A stretch of 64,000 nt of DNA from Pseudomonas putida (lineage in GTDB: Bacteria > Pseudomonadota > Gammaproteobacteria > Pseudomonadales > Pseudomonadaceae), in assembly GCF_002906855.1 (NCBI RefSeq), contig NZ_MINI01000048.1, forward strand, positions 1,054,001 through 1,118,000, read 5' to 3'. Positions 17,215 to 26,475 of the stretch are shown piece after piece. The stretch's first letter is position 1. Each line of letters opens with the position of its first letter. A program made the translations under genes and the position numbers. Below the pieces are notes generated by a model. The model searched no databases. It was not told the DNA's origin and saw nothing but the letters and a program-made list of their open reading frames with translations.

Positions 17215-20200
17215 ATGTCCCTGCGCGTGTACCTTCGCACAGCCCTGCTCGGGCTGTGCCTGTCCCTTTCTTTCGCGGTCAACGCGGCAGAAGCCCCGAC
17301 CACCGCCAGCATCCAGCACAGCCTCGACAAGATCGCCGAGCGCAAGCTGCCCGAGGCCGACCAGAAGGCCCTGCAGCAGGTGCTCGAACAGACCTTGAGC
17401 CTGCTCAATAGCAAGGAAGACAGCGAGAAGAAGCTGACCGCCCTCAAGCAGCAGCTGGCCGGCGCCCCCAAGGAAACCAACGACAGCCAGAAAGAACTGG
17501 CCAAGCTCAAGGACAGCAAGCCGCAGCCCGTAGCCCAGCGCTATGCCAGCCTGACCGTGCCGCAACTGGAGCAGATGCTCAGCGAGCGCAATACCCAGCA
17601 AGGCGAGCTACAGAAGGCGCTGTCGGACGCCAACAGCCTGATCATCAATTCACAGACCCGCCCGGAGCGTGCCCAAGCCGAGATCAGCAGCAACCAGACC
17701 CGCACCCAGCAGATCAACAACATTCTCAAGAGTGGCAAGGACGGCGGCAAGTCGATCAATGCCGACCAGCGCAACCAGCTCGCGGCGGAGCTGGCGTCGC
17801 TCAACGCCGTGACCCTGCTACGCCGCCAGGAACTGGCTGGCAACGGCCTGCTGCAAGACCTGGGCAACGCCCAACATGACCTGCTGATCGAGCGCGCCGC
17901 ACGCCTGGAGCAGGAAATCCAGGGCCTGCAGACGCTGATCAATGAAAAGCGCCTGGCGCAATCCCAGCAGACCGTTACCCAGCAATCGATCGAAGCGCAG
18001 AAGGCCGGCGGTAGCAGCCTGCTGGCCAGCGAAAGCGCGGCCAACCTCAAGCTTTCCGACTATTTGCTGAAAAGCACCGACCGCCTCAACGAACTGACCC
18101 AGCAGAACCTGCGCACCAAACAGCAGCTCGACAGCCTGACCCAGGCCGACCAGGCGCTGGACGAGCAGATCAGCGTGCTCAAAGGCAGCCTGCTGTTGTC
18201 GAAGATTCTCTACAAACAGAAGCAGGCGCTGCCGCACCTGAAGCTCGACCGGGACCTGGCCGACCAGATCGCCGATATTCGCCTGTACCAGTTCGAAATC
18301 AACCAGCAACGCGAACAGATGAGCAGCCCGGTGACCTATGTCGACAAACTGCTGGCCAACCAGCCGCAGGAAGACGTCACTCCGGCCCTGCGCAAAGCCT
18401 TGCTGGAGGTGGCGATCACCCGCAGCGACCTGCTCGAACGCCTGAACCGCGAACTGTCTGCGCTGCTCAACGAATCGATCACCTTGCAACTCAATCAGAA
18501 GCAGCTGCTCGGTACCGCACAAGGTCTGCGCACCACCCTGGATGAGCAGATGTTCTGGATCCCCAGCAACAAGCCGCTGGACTGGGACTGGTTGAAATTT
18601 GTACCGGAGCGCTTTGCCAAGCAGGTTGCCGACCTGCCGTGGGGCTCGGGCCTGAAGGAGCTGGGCGACGGCCTGAGCCAACGCCCCTTGCTGTTCCTGC
18701 CGTTGCTGCTGGTGATCGGTGCGCTGCTGTGGCGGCGCAAGTACCTTTATCAGCGGCTGAGCAAGGTGCATCAGGATATCGGCCATTTCCGCCGCGACAG
18801 CCAGTGGCACACGCCCCAGGCCATCCTGATCAACATCCTCCTGGCGATGCCGGTGAGCCTGGGCCTGGCGCTGTGCAGCTATGCCCTGCAGATCGACGCC
18901 CGCGGGCAGAACGCCAACCTCGGCGCGGCGCTGTGGCAGCTGGCCCAGGCCTGGCTGGTGTTCTACACCGCCTACCGCATCCTCTCCCCCGGCGGCGTGG
19001 CGGAAATCCACTTTCGCTGGCACAAGCCGCAGGTCGAGTTCCTGCGCGGCTGGGTTCGCCGGCTGGGTACCGTGGTGCTGGCGCTGGTCGGCGTGGTGGC
19101 GGTCGCCGAGCATCAGCCTTCGGCCCTGGCCGACGACGTGCTCGGCATCGGCGTGGTGCTGACCTGTTATGCATTGATGGCCTGGCTGCTCAGCCGCCTG
19201 CTGCTTAGCAGCCCGGCGCATCGCGATACGTCGCTGTTCCGCAGGGCCGTGGGGGTCGCCTTCACCGCCCTGCCGATCGCACTGTTCGTGGCCGTGTGCT
19301 TCGGTTACTACTACACCGCACTGAAACTGACCGACCGGCTGATCTACACCCTGTACCTGCTGCTGTTCTGGCTGGTGATCGAAGCCGCCTTCGTCAGAGG
19401 CCTGTCGGTGGCTGCACGGCGCCTGGCCTATCAGCGCGCGCTGAGCAAGCGCCAGGCGGCCAAGGAAGGGCTGGATGGCGAAGTCATCACCGAAGAGCCG
19501 ACCCTGGACATCGAACAGGTCAACCAGCAGTCGCTGCGCCTGATCCGCCTGGCCCTGCTCGGCGGCTTCATCGCTGGCCTGTACTGGGTCTGGTCGGACC
19601 TGATCTCGGTATTCGCCTACCTCAACAACTTCACCCTGTACGAGTACACCAGTGGCACCGGCACCGCCGCCAGCATGGTGCCGATCAGCCTCGGCGACCT
19701 GCTCGGTGCCCTGGTGATCGTCGGCATCACTTTCGCCCTGGCGGGCAACTTGCCCGGCCTGCTGGAAGTGCTGGTACTGTCGCGCCTGAACCTCGCCCAG
19801 GGCAGCGCCTACGCCACCACCACGCTGCTGTCGTACACCATCGTCGGTATCGGCATCGTCAGTACCCTGTCGACCCTAGGAGTGAGCTGGGACAAGCTGC
19901 AGTGGCTGGTAGCAGCGCTGTCGGTGGGCCTGGGCTTCGGCATGCAGGAGATCTTCGCCAACTTCATCTCCGGCATCATGATCCTGTTCGAGCGCCCGGT
20001 GCGGATCGGCGACACCATCACCATCGGCAACCTGTCCGGCACGGTGAGCAAGATCCGCATCCGCGCCACCACCATCACCGATTTCGACCGCAAGGACATC
20101 ATCGTCCCCAACAAGACCTTCATCACCGGCCAGCTGATCAACTGGTCGCTGACCGACACGGTCACCCGGGTAACGCTGAAGCTGGGCATCGACTACGGCT

Positions 20201-20523
20201 CCGACCTCGACCTGGTGCGCGAGCTGCTGCTCAAGGGCGCCCACGACAACCCACGGGTGCTCAAGGACCCGGAGCCGATCGTGTACTTCCTCAACTTCGG
20301 CGAGAGCTCGCTGGACCACGAGCTGCGCATGCACGTGCGTGACCTCGGTGACCGCAACCCAACGCTTGACGAGATCAACCGCTACATCAACCGCGAGTTC
20401 AAGGCCCACAACATCAAGATCTCGGTACGCCAGGTCGAGGTGTTCCTGATGGATGCCAAGGGTGGCAAGCAGCAGCTGATCCCGACAGAGCAGCCTAAAC
20501 CGGATGGCACTGCACCGGCCTGA
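17215..20523 (+). CDS. mscK: MscK/KefA-type mechanosensitive channel
   Basis: A 1102-residue mechanosensitive channel of the large MscS superfamily. It has a signal peptide (about 1-24), a periplasmic helical region rich in Q, L and K (about 25-490), a multi-helix membrane part (about 495-920) and a C-terminal MscS core with the pore helix in WLVAALSVGLGFGMQEIFANF and beta domain RPVRIGDTITIGNLSGTVSKI. It opens on membrane tension to release solutes after hypo-osmotic shock. A 35-nt gap to nhaP2 suggests co-transcription. Confidence 0.93.
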   Translation: MSLRVYLRTALLGLCLSLSFAVNAAEAPTTASIQHSLDKIAERKLPEADQKALQQVLEQTLSLLNSKEDSEKKLTALKQQLAGAPKETNDSQKELAKLKDSKPQPVAQRYASLTVPQLEQMLSERNTQQGELQKALSDANSLIINSQTRPERAQAEISSNQTRTQQINNILKSGKDGGKSINADQRNQLAAELASLNAVTLLRRQELAGNGLLQDLGNAQHDLLIERAARLEQEIQGLQTLINEKRLAQSQQTVTQQSIEAQKAGGSSLLASESAANLKLSDYLLKSTDRLNELTQQNLRTKQQLDSLTQADQALDEQISVLKGSLLLSKILYKQKQALPHLKLDRDLADQIADIRLYQFEINQQREQMSSPVTYVDKLLANQPQEDVTPALRKALLEVAITRSDLLERLNRELSALLNESITLQLNQKQLLGTAQGLRTTLDEQMFWIPSNKPLDWDWLKFVPERFAKQVADLPWGSGLKELGDGLSQRPLLFLPLLLVIGALLWRRKYLYQRLSKVHQDIGHFRRDSQWHTPQAILINILLAMPVSLGLALCSYALQIDARGQNANLGAALWQLAQAWLVFYTAYRILSPGGVAEIHFRWHKPQVEFLRGWVRRLGTVVLALVGVVAVAEHQPSALADDVLGIGVVLTCYALMAWLLSRLLLSSPAHRDTSLFRRAVGVAFTALPIALFVAVCFGYYYTALKLTDRLIYTLYLLLFWLVIEAAFVRGLSVAARRLAYQRALSKRQAAKEGLDGEVITEEPTLDIEQVNQQSLRLIRLALLGGFIAGLYWVWSDLISVFAYLNNFTLYEYTSGTGTAASMVPISLGDLLGALVIVGITFALAGNLPGLLEVLVLSRLNLAQGSAYATTTLLSYTIVGIGIVSTLSTLGVSWDKLQWLVAALSVGLGFGMQEIFANFISGIMILFERPVRIGDTITIGNLSGTVSKIRIRATTITDFDRKDIIVPNKTFITGQLINWSLTDTVTRVTLKLGIDYGSDLDLVRELLLKGAHDNPRVLKDPEPIVYFLNFGESSLDHELRMHVRDLGDRNPTLDEINRYINREFKAHNIKISVRQVEVFLMDAKGGKQQLIPTEQPKPDGTAPA

Positions 20524-20568
20524 GTGGGCTCGAATGCTTTATTCTGTGCTGAATCTCAGGAGCAGCCC

Positions 20569-22029
20569 GTGAAAGCCCTCGACCAACTCACCTTCGACAA
20601 CCGCTTCGCCCGCCTGGGCGATGCGTTCTCCACCCAGGTCCTGCCCGAGCCGATCGCCGAGCCGCGCCTGGTGGTGGCGAGCGAGTCGGCCATGGCCCTG
20701 CTCGACCTCGACCCGGCCCAGGCCAACGAGCCGGTGTTCGCCGAGCTGTTCAGCGGCCACAAGCTGTGGGAACAGGCCGACCCGCGTGCGATGGTCTACT
20801 CGGGCCACCAGTTCGGCTCCTACAACCCGCGCCTGGGTGATGGCCGCGGCCTGCTGCTGGCCGAGGTGCTGAATGACCAGGGCGAGCACTGGGACCTGCA
20901 CCTGAAGGGCGCCGGCCAGACGCCCTATTCGCGCATGGGCGACGGCCGCGCCGTGCTGCGCTCGTCGATCCGCGAGTTCCTCGCTTCAGAGGCACTGCAC
21001 GCGCTGGGCATCCCCACCAGTCGGGCGCTGTGCGTGATCGGCTCGAGCACCCCGGTGTGGCGCGAAACCCGCGAGAGCGCGGCAATGCTCACCCGCTTGG
21101 CACAGAGCCATGTGCGTTTCGGGCATTTCGAATACTTCTACTACACCAAGCAGCCGGAACAGCAGCGTGTGCTGATCGACCACGTGCTGGAGCAGCACTA
21201 CCCAGAGTGCCGCGATGCCGAGCAGCCTTACCTGGCCATGTTCCGCACCATCGTCGAGCGCAACGCCGAGCTGATCGCCCGCTGGCAGGCCTATGGCTTC
21301 TGCCACGGGGTGATGAACACCGACAACATGTCGATCCTCGGCATCACCTTCGATTTCGGCCCGTACGCCTTCCTCGACGATTTCGACGCCAACTTCATCT
21401 GCAACCACTCAGACGACCGCGGCCGCTACAGCTACGCCAACCAGGTGCCGATTGCCCACTGGAACCTCAGTGCCCTGGCCCAGGCCCTGACCACAGTGAT
21501 CGAGGTGGAACCGCTGAAGGAAGCGCTGGGCCTGTTCCTGCCGCTGTACCAGGCGCACTACCTCGACCTCATGCGTCGGCGTCTGGGTCTGACGACCGCC
21601 GAAGACGACGACATGGCGTTGGTCGAGCGCCTGCTGCAGCGCATGCAGAGCGGTGGCGTGGACTACAACCTGTTCTTCCGCAAGCTGGGCGACCAGCCCG
21701 TCGCCGAGGCGCTGAAAGCGGTGCGCGACGACTTCATCGACCTCGCCGGGTTCGATGCCTGGGGCGCGGATTACCTGGCACGCTGCGAGCGCGAGGCGGG
21801 CAATACCGAAGGCCGTCGTGAGCGGATGCATGCGGTGAACCCGCTGTACGTGCTGCGCAACTACCTGGCGCAGAAGGCCATCGAAGCGGCCGAAGCAGGG
21901 GATTATAGTGAAGTACGCCGCCTGCATAAGGTACTGAGCCAGCCGTTCAAGGAGCAGGCCGGCATGCAGGCCTATGCCGAGCGCCCGCCTGAGTGGGGCA
22001 AGCATCTGGAAATCAGCTGTTCTTCATAA
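20569..22029 (+). CDS. selO: Protein adenylyltransferase SelO (YdiU family)
   Basis: A 486-residue pseudokinase-fold enzyme that transfers AMP to protein side chains. Family motifs are MVYSGHQFGSYNPRLGDGRG, DLHLKGAGQTPYSRMGDGRAV and the metal site CHGVMNTDNMSILGITFDFGPY. The GTG at 20569, preceded by CAGGAG, gives the family start MKALDQLTFDNRFARLGDAF; the longer frame overlaps the mscK end without a ribosome site. trxC follows 16 nt downstream, consistent with a role in redox stress. Confidence 0.95.
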   Translation: MKALDQLTFDNRFARLGDAFSTQVLPEPIAEPRLVVASESAMALLDLDPAQANEPVFAELFSGHKLWEQADPRAMVYSGHQFGSYNPRLGDGRGLLLAEVLNDQGEHWDLHLKGAGQTPYSRMGDGRAVLRSSIREFLASEALHALGIPTSRALCVIGSSTPVWRETRESAAMLTRLAQSHVRFGHFEYFYYTKQPEQQRVLIDHVLEQHYPECRDAEQPYLAMFRTIVERNAELIARWQAYGFCHGVMNTDNMSILGITFDFGPYAFLDDFDANFICNHSDDRGRYSYANQVPIAHWNLSALAQALTTVIEVEPLKEALGLFLPLYQAHYLDLMRRRLGLTTAEDDDMALVERLLQRMQSGGVDYNLFFRKLGDQPVAEALKAVRDDFIDLAGFDAWGADYLARCEREAGNTEGRRERMHAVNPLYVLRNYLAQKAIEAAEAGDYSEVRRLHKVLSQPFKEQAGMQAYAERPPEWGKHLEISCSS

Positions 22030-22045
22030 TGTTCAAGGAACCCAC

Positions 22046-22480
22046 ATGTCCGATCCACTGGTAATTCCCTGCCCCCACTGCAACGGCCTCAACCGCCTGC
22101 CGGCGGTACGCCTGGGCGACGCCCCGAAATGCGGCCGCTGCAAACAGGACGTGCTGCTGAGCCAGCCCTTCGAACTCAGCGAGGCCAACTACGCCAGCCA
22201 GATCAAGGGCGACCTGCCACTGCTGATCGACGTCTGGGCCGACTGGTGCGGCCCATGCAAATCCTTCGCGCCGACTTTCGAACAGGCCGCCCGCCAGCTC
22301 AGCGGCCGCTGCCGCCTGGCCAAGCTCGACAGCGAAGCCAACCGCAACCTCGCCGGGCAACTGGGCATCCGCTCGATTCCCAGCTTGATCCTCTTCAAGA
22401 ATGGCCGCGAAATCAGTCGCCAGGCTGGTGCGTTTCCACTGCAGTCGTTGCTGGAGTGGTTGCGTAACCAGGGGGTTTAA
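22046..22480 (+). CDS. trxC: Thioredoxin 2 (zinc-finger thioredoxin)
   Basis: A 144-residue thioredoxin with the TrxC-specific N-terminal zinc ribbon (CPHCNGLNRLPA ... CGRCKQ) and active site WADWCGPCKSF, with cis-Pro in IRSIPSLILF. The start at 22046 has GTTCAAGGAAC upstream. It is the distal gene of selO-trxC. Its stop codon overlaps the stop of the convergent parA-like gene. Confidence 0.96.
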   Translation: MSDPLVIPCPHCNGLNRLPAVRLGDAPKCGRCKQDVLLSQPFELSEANYASQIKGDLPLLIDVWADWCGPCKSFAPTFEQAARQLSGRCRLAKLDSEANRNLAGQLGIRSIPSLILFKNGREISRQAGAFPLQSLLEWLRNQGV

Positions 22481-23250
22481 GCGTTCTCTTCGAGCAGCGA
22501 GTGCAGCTCGACAAACTGCTGTGTCAGCTTGTGCCGCGGCTCCAGGTGAATCAGCGGCAGGCTGGCATGGTGCGACTCGCGCATCTTCACCGAGCTGCCC
22601 AGATACACCGGTAGCACCGGCAGCCCTTCGGCCAGCAGCTCGTCGAGCATCTGCTGCGGCAGGCTGGCGCGGGACTGGAACTGGTTGACCACGATGCCTT
22701 CGACCACCAGGTCTTCATTGTGGTCGTCCTTGAGCTCTTCGATTTCGGCCAGCAGGCCGTACAGCGCCTGACGCGAAAAACTGTCGCAGTCGAAGGGAAT
22801 CAGCACACGATCAGCGGCGATCAAAGCGGAAACCGCATAGAAATTCAGCGCCGGCGGCGTGTCTATGTAGATCCGCTCGTAGTCCTCGTCCAGCTCATCG
22901 AGCAACTTACGCAGCTTGTTGATCTTGTGCTTGGCTTCCAGCTTGGGCTGCAGGTCGGCCAGCTCCGCCGTGGCGGTAACCACATGCAGGTTGTCAAACG
23001 GGGTTTCGTAGATATCGACCTTGTTCTTCTTGCTGAACGGTCCGCTGGACAGGCTCTGCTTGAAGAAGTCGGCAATGCCCATGGGGATGTCGTCGCCGGT
23101 CAGGCCGGTCAGGTACTGGGTCGAGTTGGCCTGCGCATCCAGGTCGATCAGCAAGGTCCGATAACCTTCGCTAGCGCTCACTGCCGCCAGGTTGCAAGCG
23201 ATGCTCGACTTGCCCACGCCACCTTTCTGATTGAACACCACGCGCCGCAT
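22477..23250 (-). CDS. Orphan ParA-family ATPase
   Basis: A 257-residue P-loop ATPase of the ParA/MinD/Soj group. The deviant Walker A reads FNQKGGVGKSSIACNLAA, followed by LLIDLDAQANSTQYL and IYIDTPPALNF. No parB-like partner is adjacent, so it is not a chromosome-partition locus but probably an orphan ParA that positions some other cargo. The start MRRVVFNQKGG at 23250 is preferred; a longer frame upstream lacks typical features. It converges on trxC with a 4-nt overlap of coding ends. Confidence 0.88.
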   Translation of the reverse strand: MRRVVFNQKGGVGKSSIACNLAAVSASEGYRTLLIDLDAQANSTQYLTGLTGDDIPMGIADFFKQSLSSGPFSKKNKVDIYETPFDNLHVVTATAELADLQPKLEAKHKINKLRKLLDELDEDYERIYIDTPPALNFYAVSALIAADRVLIPFDCDSFSRQALYGLLAEIEELKDDHNEDLVVEGIVVNQFQSRASLPQQMLDELLAEGLPVLPVYLGSSVKMRESHHASLPLIHLEPRHKLTQQFVELHSLLEENA

Positions 23251-23346
23251 GATTGACCTCCGTGTATCAACGAATGCCCGAGTATGTGGCGGCGCAGCGG
23301 CAATGGCCAGTGCCATTTGCCCATTCGCTGGCACAGCGCGAGAACA

Positions 23347-24246
23347 TCACTGCTGGCCCGCCATCAGCCCCTTCAGCAACTCGGCAAACGCCCGTGCCAT
23401 CGCCGAACTCCCGCGCTCGCGCTGCACCAGCCACACTGCCGACATCGCCCCTTCATCCAGCAGCGTGCGGTACACCACGCCTTCGATGCGCATGCGCTGG
23501 AACGACGCCGGAAGCACCGAGACACCAAGCCCCGCCGACACCAGGCCGATGATGGTCATCGCCTCTCCCGCTTCCTGGGAGAAATGCGGGCTGAACCCGG
23601 CCTGGCGCGCCAGGCTCAACAATTGCGCATGCAACCCGCTGCCGTAGCTGCGCGGGAAGAACACGAACGGTTCATGGGCCAGGGCAGCCATGTGCACGCC
23701 CTGTTCCGTGCCCTCGGCCAACGGGTGCGAGGCATTGATCACAGCGACCAGCGGCTCGCGGAACAGCTCGGTGGCCACCAGGCCATCCGGCAGCGGCATC
23801 GGCCGCATCAGCCCGACCTCGATGGATTCGTCGAACACCCCTTCGGCGACATCGCGGCTGCTCATTTCCTTGAGGTTAAGGTGCACTGCGGGGAAGCGCT
23901 GGCGAAAGGCATGAATGGCCTTGGGGATCTTCGAGGTGAACGGCGCCGACGACGTAAAACCAATCTTCATCTCGCCCAGCTCACCCAACTGTGCACGCCG
24001 CGCCACATCGGCCGCCTTCTCCACCTGAGCCAGCACTTGGCGCGCCTCTTCAAGGAACAGCCGGCCAGCCTCGCTCAGCTCGACCCGACGATTGGTCCGC
24101 TCGAACAGACGGGCGCCCAACTCCTGCTCCAGCGCTTGGATCTGCTGGCTCAACGGTGGCTGGGAGATGCCCAGTTGCTGGGCCGCGCGGCCGAAGTGCA
24201 GCTCTTCGGCGACGGCGATGAAGTAACGCAAATGGCGCAGTTCCAT
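23347..24246 (-). CDS. LysR-family transcriptional regulator
   Basis: A 299-residue LysR regulator. The N-terminal winged helix-turn-helix begins MELRHLRYFIAVAEELHFGRAAQQLGISQPPLSQQI, with the effector-binding domain after about residue 90. The ATG at 24246 is preceded by GGAG at good spacing, and so is chosen over a TTG four codons upstream. It is divergent from an MFS transporter gene 108 nt away, its most likely target. Confidence 0.93.
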   Translation of the reverse strand: MELRHLRYFIAVAEELHFGRAAQQLGISQPPLSQQIQALEQELGARLFERTNRRVELSEAGRLFLEEARQVLAQVEKAADVARRAQLGELGEMKIGFTSSAPFTSKIPKAIHAFRQRFPAVHLNLKEMSSRDVAEGVFDESIEVGLMRPMPLPDGLVATELFREPLVAVINASHPLAEGTEQGVHMAALAHEPFVFFPRSYGSGLHAQLLSLARQAGFSPHFSQEAGEAMTIIGLVSAGLGVSVLPASFQRMRIEGVVYRTLLDEGAMSAVWLVQRERGSSAMARAFAELLKGLMAGQQ

Positions 24247-24256
24247 GATCGGCTCC

Positions 24257-24306
24257 AATTAGGTCGCTAAAGATCTTAAATAGGTCGAACAATATATTGG
24301 ATCTAA
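24257..24306. promoter_or_regulatory. Candidate LysR operator between lysR-like and MFS genes
   Basis: The AT-rich gap has direct copies of AGGTCG at 24261-24266 and 24282-24287, 21 bp apart (two helical turns), and ATTAGGTC/GATCTAAT half-sites at either end (24258-24265 and 24300-24307). This fits a multi-site LysR operator but is not proven. Confidence 0.4.
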
Positions 24307-24353
24307 TCATTAGCCAGCTATATGCTTTTTTCATTGCGCCAGAGGTACCGCCC

Positions 24354-25598
24354 GTGAAAACTGCTGTAGCCCCCCTTCCTGCCGGCCCAGAACCTGCCTC
24401 CCTGAACGACATGTGGATCGAAAAAGGCACCCCCGCCTTCATGAAAACCGTGCTGGCCCTGTTCAGCGGCGGCTTCGCCACGTTCGCCCTGCTGTACTGC
24501 GTGCAGCCGATGATGCCGCTGCTGTCGAAGGAGTTTTCCATCAACGCGGCGCAGAGCAGCCTGGTGCTTTCGGTATCGACTGCGATGCTCGCCTTCGGGC
24601 TTCTGATCACCGGCCCGATCTCCGACCGCATCGGCCGCAAACCGGTGATGGTCTTTGCCCTGGTCTGCGCCGCCCTGTCGACTCTGGCCAGCGCAGTGAT
24701 GCCGAGCTGGGAGCTGGTACTGGCCACCCGCGCCTTGGTGGGCCTGTCGCTGAGCGGCCTGGCGGCGGTGGCGATGACCTACCTGAGCGAAGAAATCCAC
24801 CCACAGCACATCGGCCTGGCCATGGGCCTGTATATCGGCGGCAATGCCATCGGCGGCATGAGCGGGCGGTTGATTACCGGGGTACTGATCGATTTCGTCA
24901 GTTGGCACACGGCGATGCTGACCATCGGCGGGCTGGCCTTGGTGGCGGCGCTGGTGTTCTGGAAAGTGCTGCCCGAGTCGCGCAACTTCCGCCCGCAGTT
25001 GATGAGCCCGCGTAGCCTGCTGGACGGTTTCGTCATGCACTTCAAGGACGCCGGGCTGCCTTGGCTGTTCCTCGAAGCCTTCTTGCTGATGGGGGCCTTC
25101 GTCACCCTGTTCAACTACATCGGCTACCGCTTGTTGGCCGAGCCTTACCACATGAACCAAGCGCTGGTCGGCTTGCTGTCGGTGGTGTACCTGTCGGGTA
25201 TCTACAGCTCGGCGCAAGTTGGCGCACTGGCTGACAGGCTGGGCCGGCGCAAGGTGTTCTGGGCCAGTATCGTGGTAATGGCCGGCGGCCTGCTGATGAC
25301 CCTGGCCACCCCGCTGGCGCTGGTGATCGTTGGCATGCTGGTGTTCACCTTCGGCTTCTTCGGTGCGCATTCGGTGGCCAGTAGCTGGATCGGCCGCCGG
25401 GCGCTGAAGGCCAAGGGCCAGGCCTCGTCGCTGTACCTGTTCAGCTATTACGCAGGGTCCAGCGTGGCCGGTACGGCCGGTGGGGTGTTCTGGCACCAAT
25501 GGGGGTGGAACGGGATTGGCTTGTTCATTGGCGGACTGCTGACGGTGGCTTTGCTGGTGGCCCTGCATTTGAGCAAATTGCAACCCAAAGCAGCCTGA
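24354..25598 (+). CDS. MFS transporter (YnfM-like)
   Basis: A 414-residue major facilitator superfamily protein with 12 predicted helices. The loop 2-3 motif is GPISDRIGRKPVMVF, and GALADRLGRRKVFW is the equivalent in the second half. A GTG start at 24354, preceded by AGAGG, is favoured over an upstream frame that begins in the operator region; an internal Met (MKTVLALFSGG) is another possibility. The substrate is unknown. Family members of this length include YnfM-type effluxers and are often run by a divergent LysR gene, as here. Confidence 0.85.
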   Translation: MKTAVAPLPAGPEPASLNDMWIEKGTPAFMKTVLALFSGGFATFALLYCVQPMMPLLSKEFSINAAQSSLVLSVSTAMLAFGLLITGPISDRIGRKPVMVFALVCAALSTLASAVMPSWELVLATRALVGLSLSGLAAVAMTYLSEEIHPQHIGLAMGLYIGGNAIGGMSGRLITGVLIDFVSWHTAMLTIGGLALVAALVFWKVLPESRNFRPQLMSPRSLLDGFVMHFKDAGLPWLFLEAFLLMGAFVTLFNYIGYRLLAEPYHMNQALVGLLSVVYLSGIYSSAQVGALADRLGRRKVFWASIVVMAGGLLMTLATPLALVIVGMLVFTFGFFGAHSVASSWIGRRALKAKGQASSLYLFSYYAGSSVAGTAGGVFWHQWGWNGIGLFIGGLLTVALLVALHLSKLQPKAA

Positions 25599-25600
25599 AA

Positions 25601-25623
25601 GGCCGAGGCATCATGCCTCGGCC
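25601..25623. terminator. Hairpin between the MFS gene and the small hypothetical gene
   Basis: GGCCGAGGCAT and ATGCCTCGGCC form an 11-bp perfect stem just after the MFS stop and over the last codons of the convergent small gene. There is little T-tract. Confidence 0.6.
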
Positions 25624-25799
25624 AACATCATCACGAAGCGCGCCTGAAGCAGCTCGCCTTCGGCTTGCAGCTGCAGGCTGAGCGGCTTGCCACCCTCCTG
25701 CTCCAGTAGATGCAACCAGGCCAGCACAGCCGCAGCAGCCCCCTCCAGGCTGGTGATACGCAGGCCCGCAGCCAATTGCCAGGTAGACACGTCAGCCAT
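25611..25799 (-). CDS. Small hypothetical protein
   Basis: A possible 62-residue protein starting MADVSTWQLAAGLRITSLEG and rich in Ala and Leu with regular charge (LAWLHLLEQEGGKPLSLQLQAEGELLQARFVMMLAEA-type C-half is amphipathic). No family was recognised and no strong ribosome site is seen; a TTG at 25817 is an alternative start. Its third-position GC is like that of real genes nearby, and it fills an otherwise empty gap, but confidence is modest. Confidence 0.45.
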   Translation of the reverse strand: MADVSTWQLAAGLRITSLEGAAAAVLAWLHLLEQEGGKPLSLQLQAEGELLQARFVMMLAEA

Positions 25800-25905
25800 G
25801 GCCAGTGGGCAGGTCAAGGTCAGCGGTCGCCCACTCTGTAGAAGCGCTCACCCTCGCGGCTTCCCACTAATGGGATTACCACCCAGGACCAGGCAGAAGA
25901 ACGGC

Positions 25906-26445
25906 TCAGGGCAGCATTCGACGTAGCACGCTCCGCCCCGCAAACTCATGCATGGCGACTGCAGCTACGTGCAACGCCACAGCCAAAGCCAGGGCGACGT
26001 TTGCTGCTACATGCACCGTGAGCCAGGCACTTAGCCAAAATGGATCAGTCAGCAAGGGAGCGATTGCAAACCAGCCAAATACATCAATCGCACGATCCAT
26101 CATCAGCACGCCTGAAGTCAGTACCAATGCGATGAGCCAATAGATGCCTTCGTGGAAAACATGCGCGATACGCCGCACCAAGGCATTTTCGCTCAGTGCG
26201 CTCGGCCTGGCCTTCAGGTAGCGCATGAACCAGCGCAGTAGGAAGACCGGAATAAACAGCGTGGTCAGGCCGACATTCACGAAGCCGACCCATTGTGCGG
26301 TGGCGGGTTCGACAACGAAGCCGGTCACGTAAAAACCACTCACCAACGCCCATACGATGACCAAGGCAGAGACCCAATGCAACAGGATCTGCTGCCAGCA
26401 ATAAGTGTGTCGTTGCATCAGAAATACCGTGGCACGGCATGGCAT
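25906..26445 (-). CDS. Cytochrome b561 family protein
   Basis: A 179-residue membrane dihaem cytochrome with four predicted helices. Candidate haem-ligand His residues are in QQILLHWVSALVI, VFHEGIYWLIALVL and LTVHVAANVALALAVALHVAAV, the usual pattern for bacterial b561. Such proteins move electrons between the quinone pool and periplasmic acceptors. The start is uncertain: the ATG at 26445 is annotated, but MQRHTYCWQQ at 26418 would match the usual short N-terminus. It lies 30 nt downstream of the LPMO-like small gene on the same strand, so the two may be co-transcribed. Confidence 0.85.
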   Translation of the reverse strand: MPCRATVFLMQRHTYCWQQILLHWVSALVIVWALVSGFYVTGFVVEPATAQWVGFVNVGLTTLFIPVFLLRWFMRYLKARPSALSENALVRRIAHVFHEGIYWLIALVLTSGVLMMDRAIDVFGWFAIAPLLTDPFWLSAWLTVHVAANVALALAVALHVAAVAMHEFAGRSVLRRMLP

Positions 26446-26475
26446 GCCCTATTGGGCTGTCAGGCCGTACTCCTT

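Noticed and set aside
22477..23250. Chromosome or plasmid partition locus (parAB)
   Set aside because: No parB-like gene or parS-like repeats are adjacent; the ATPase is an orphan.
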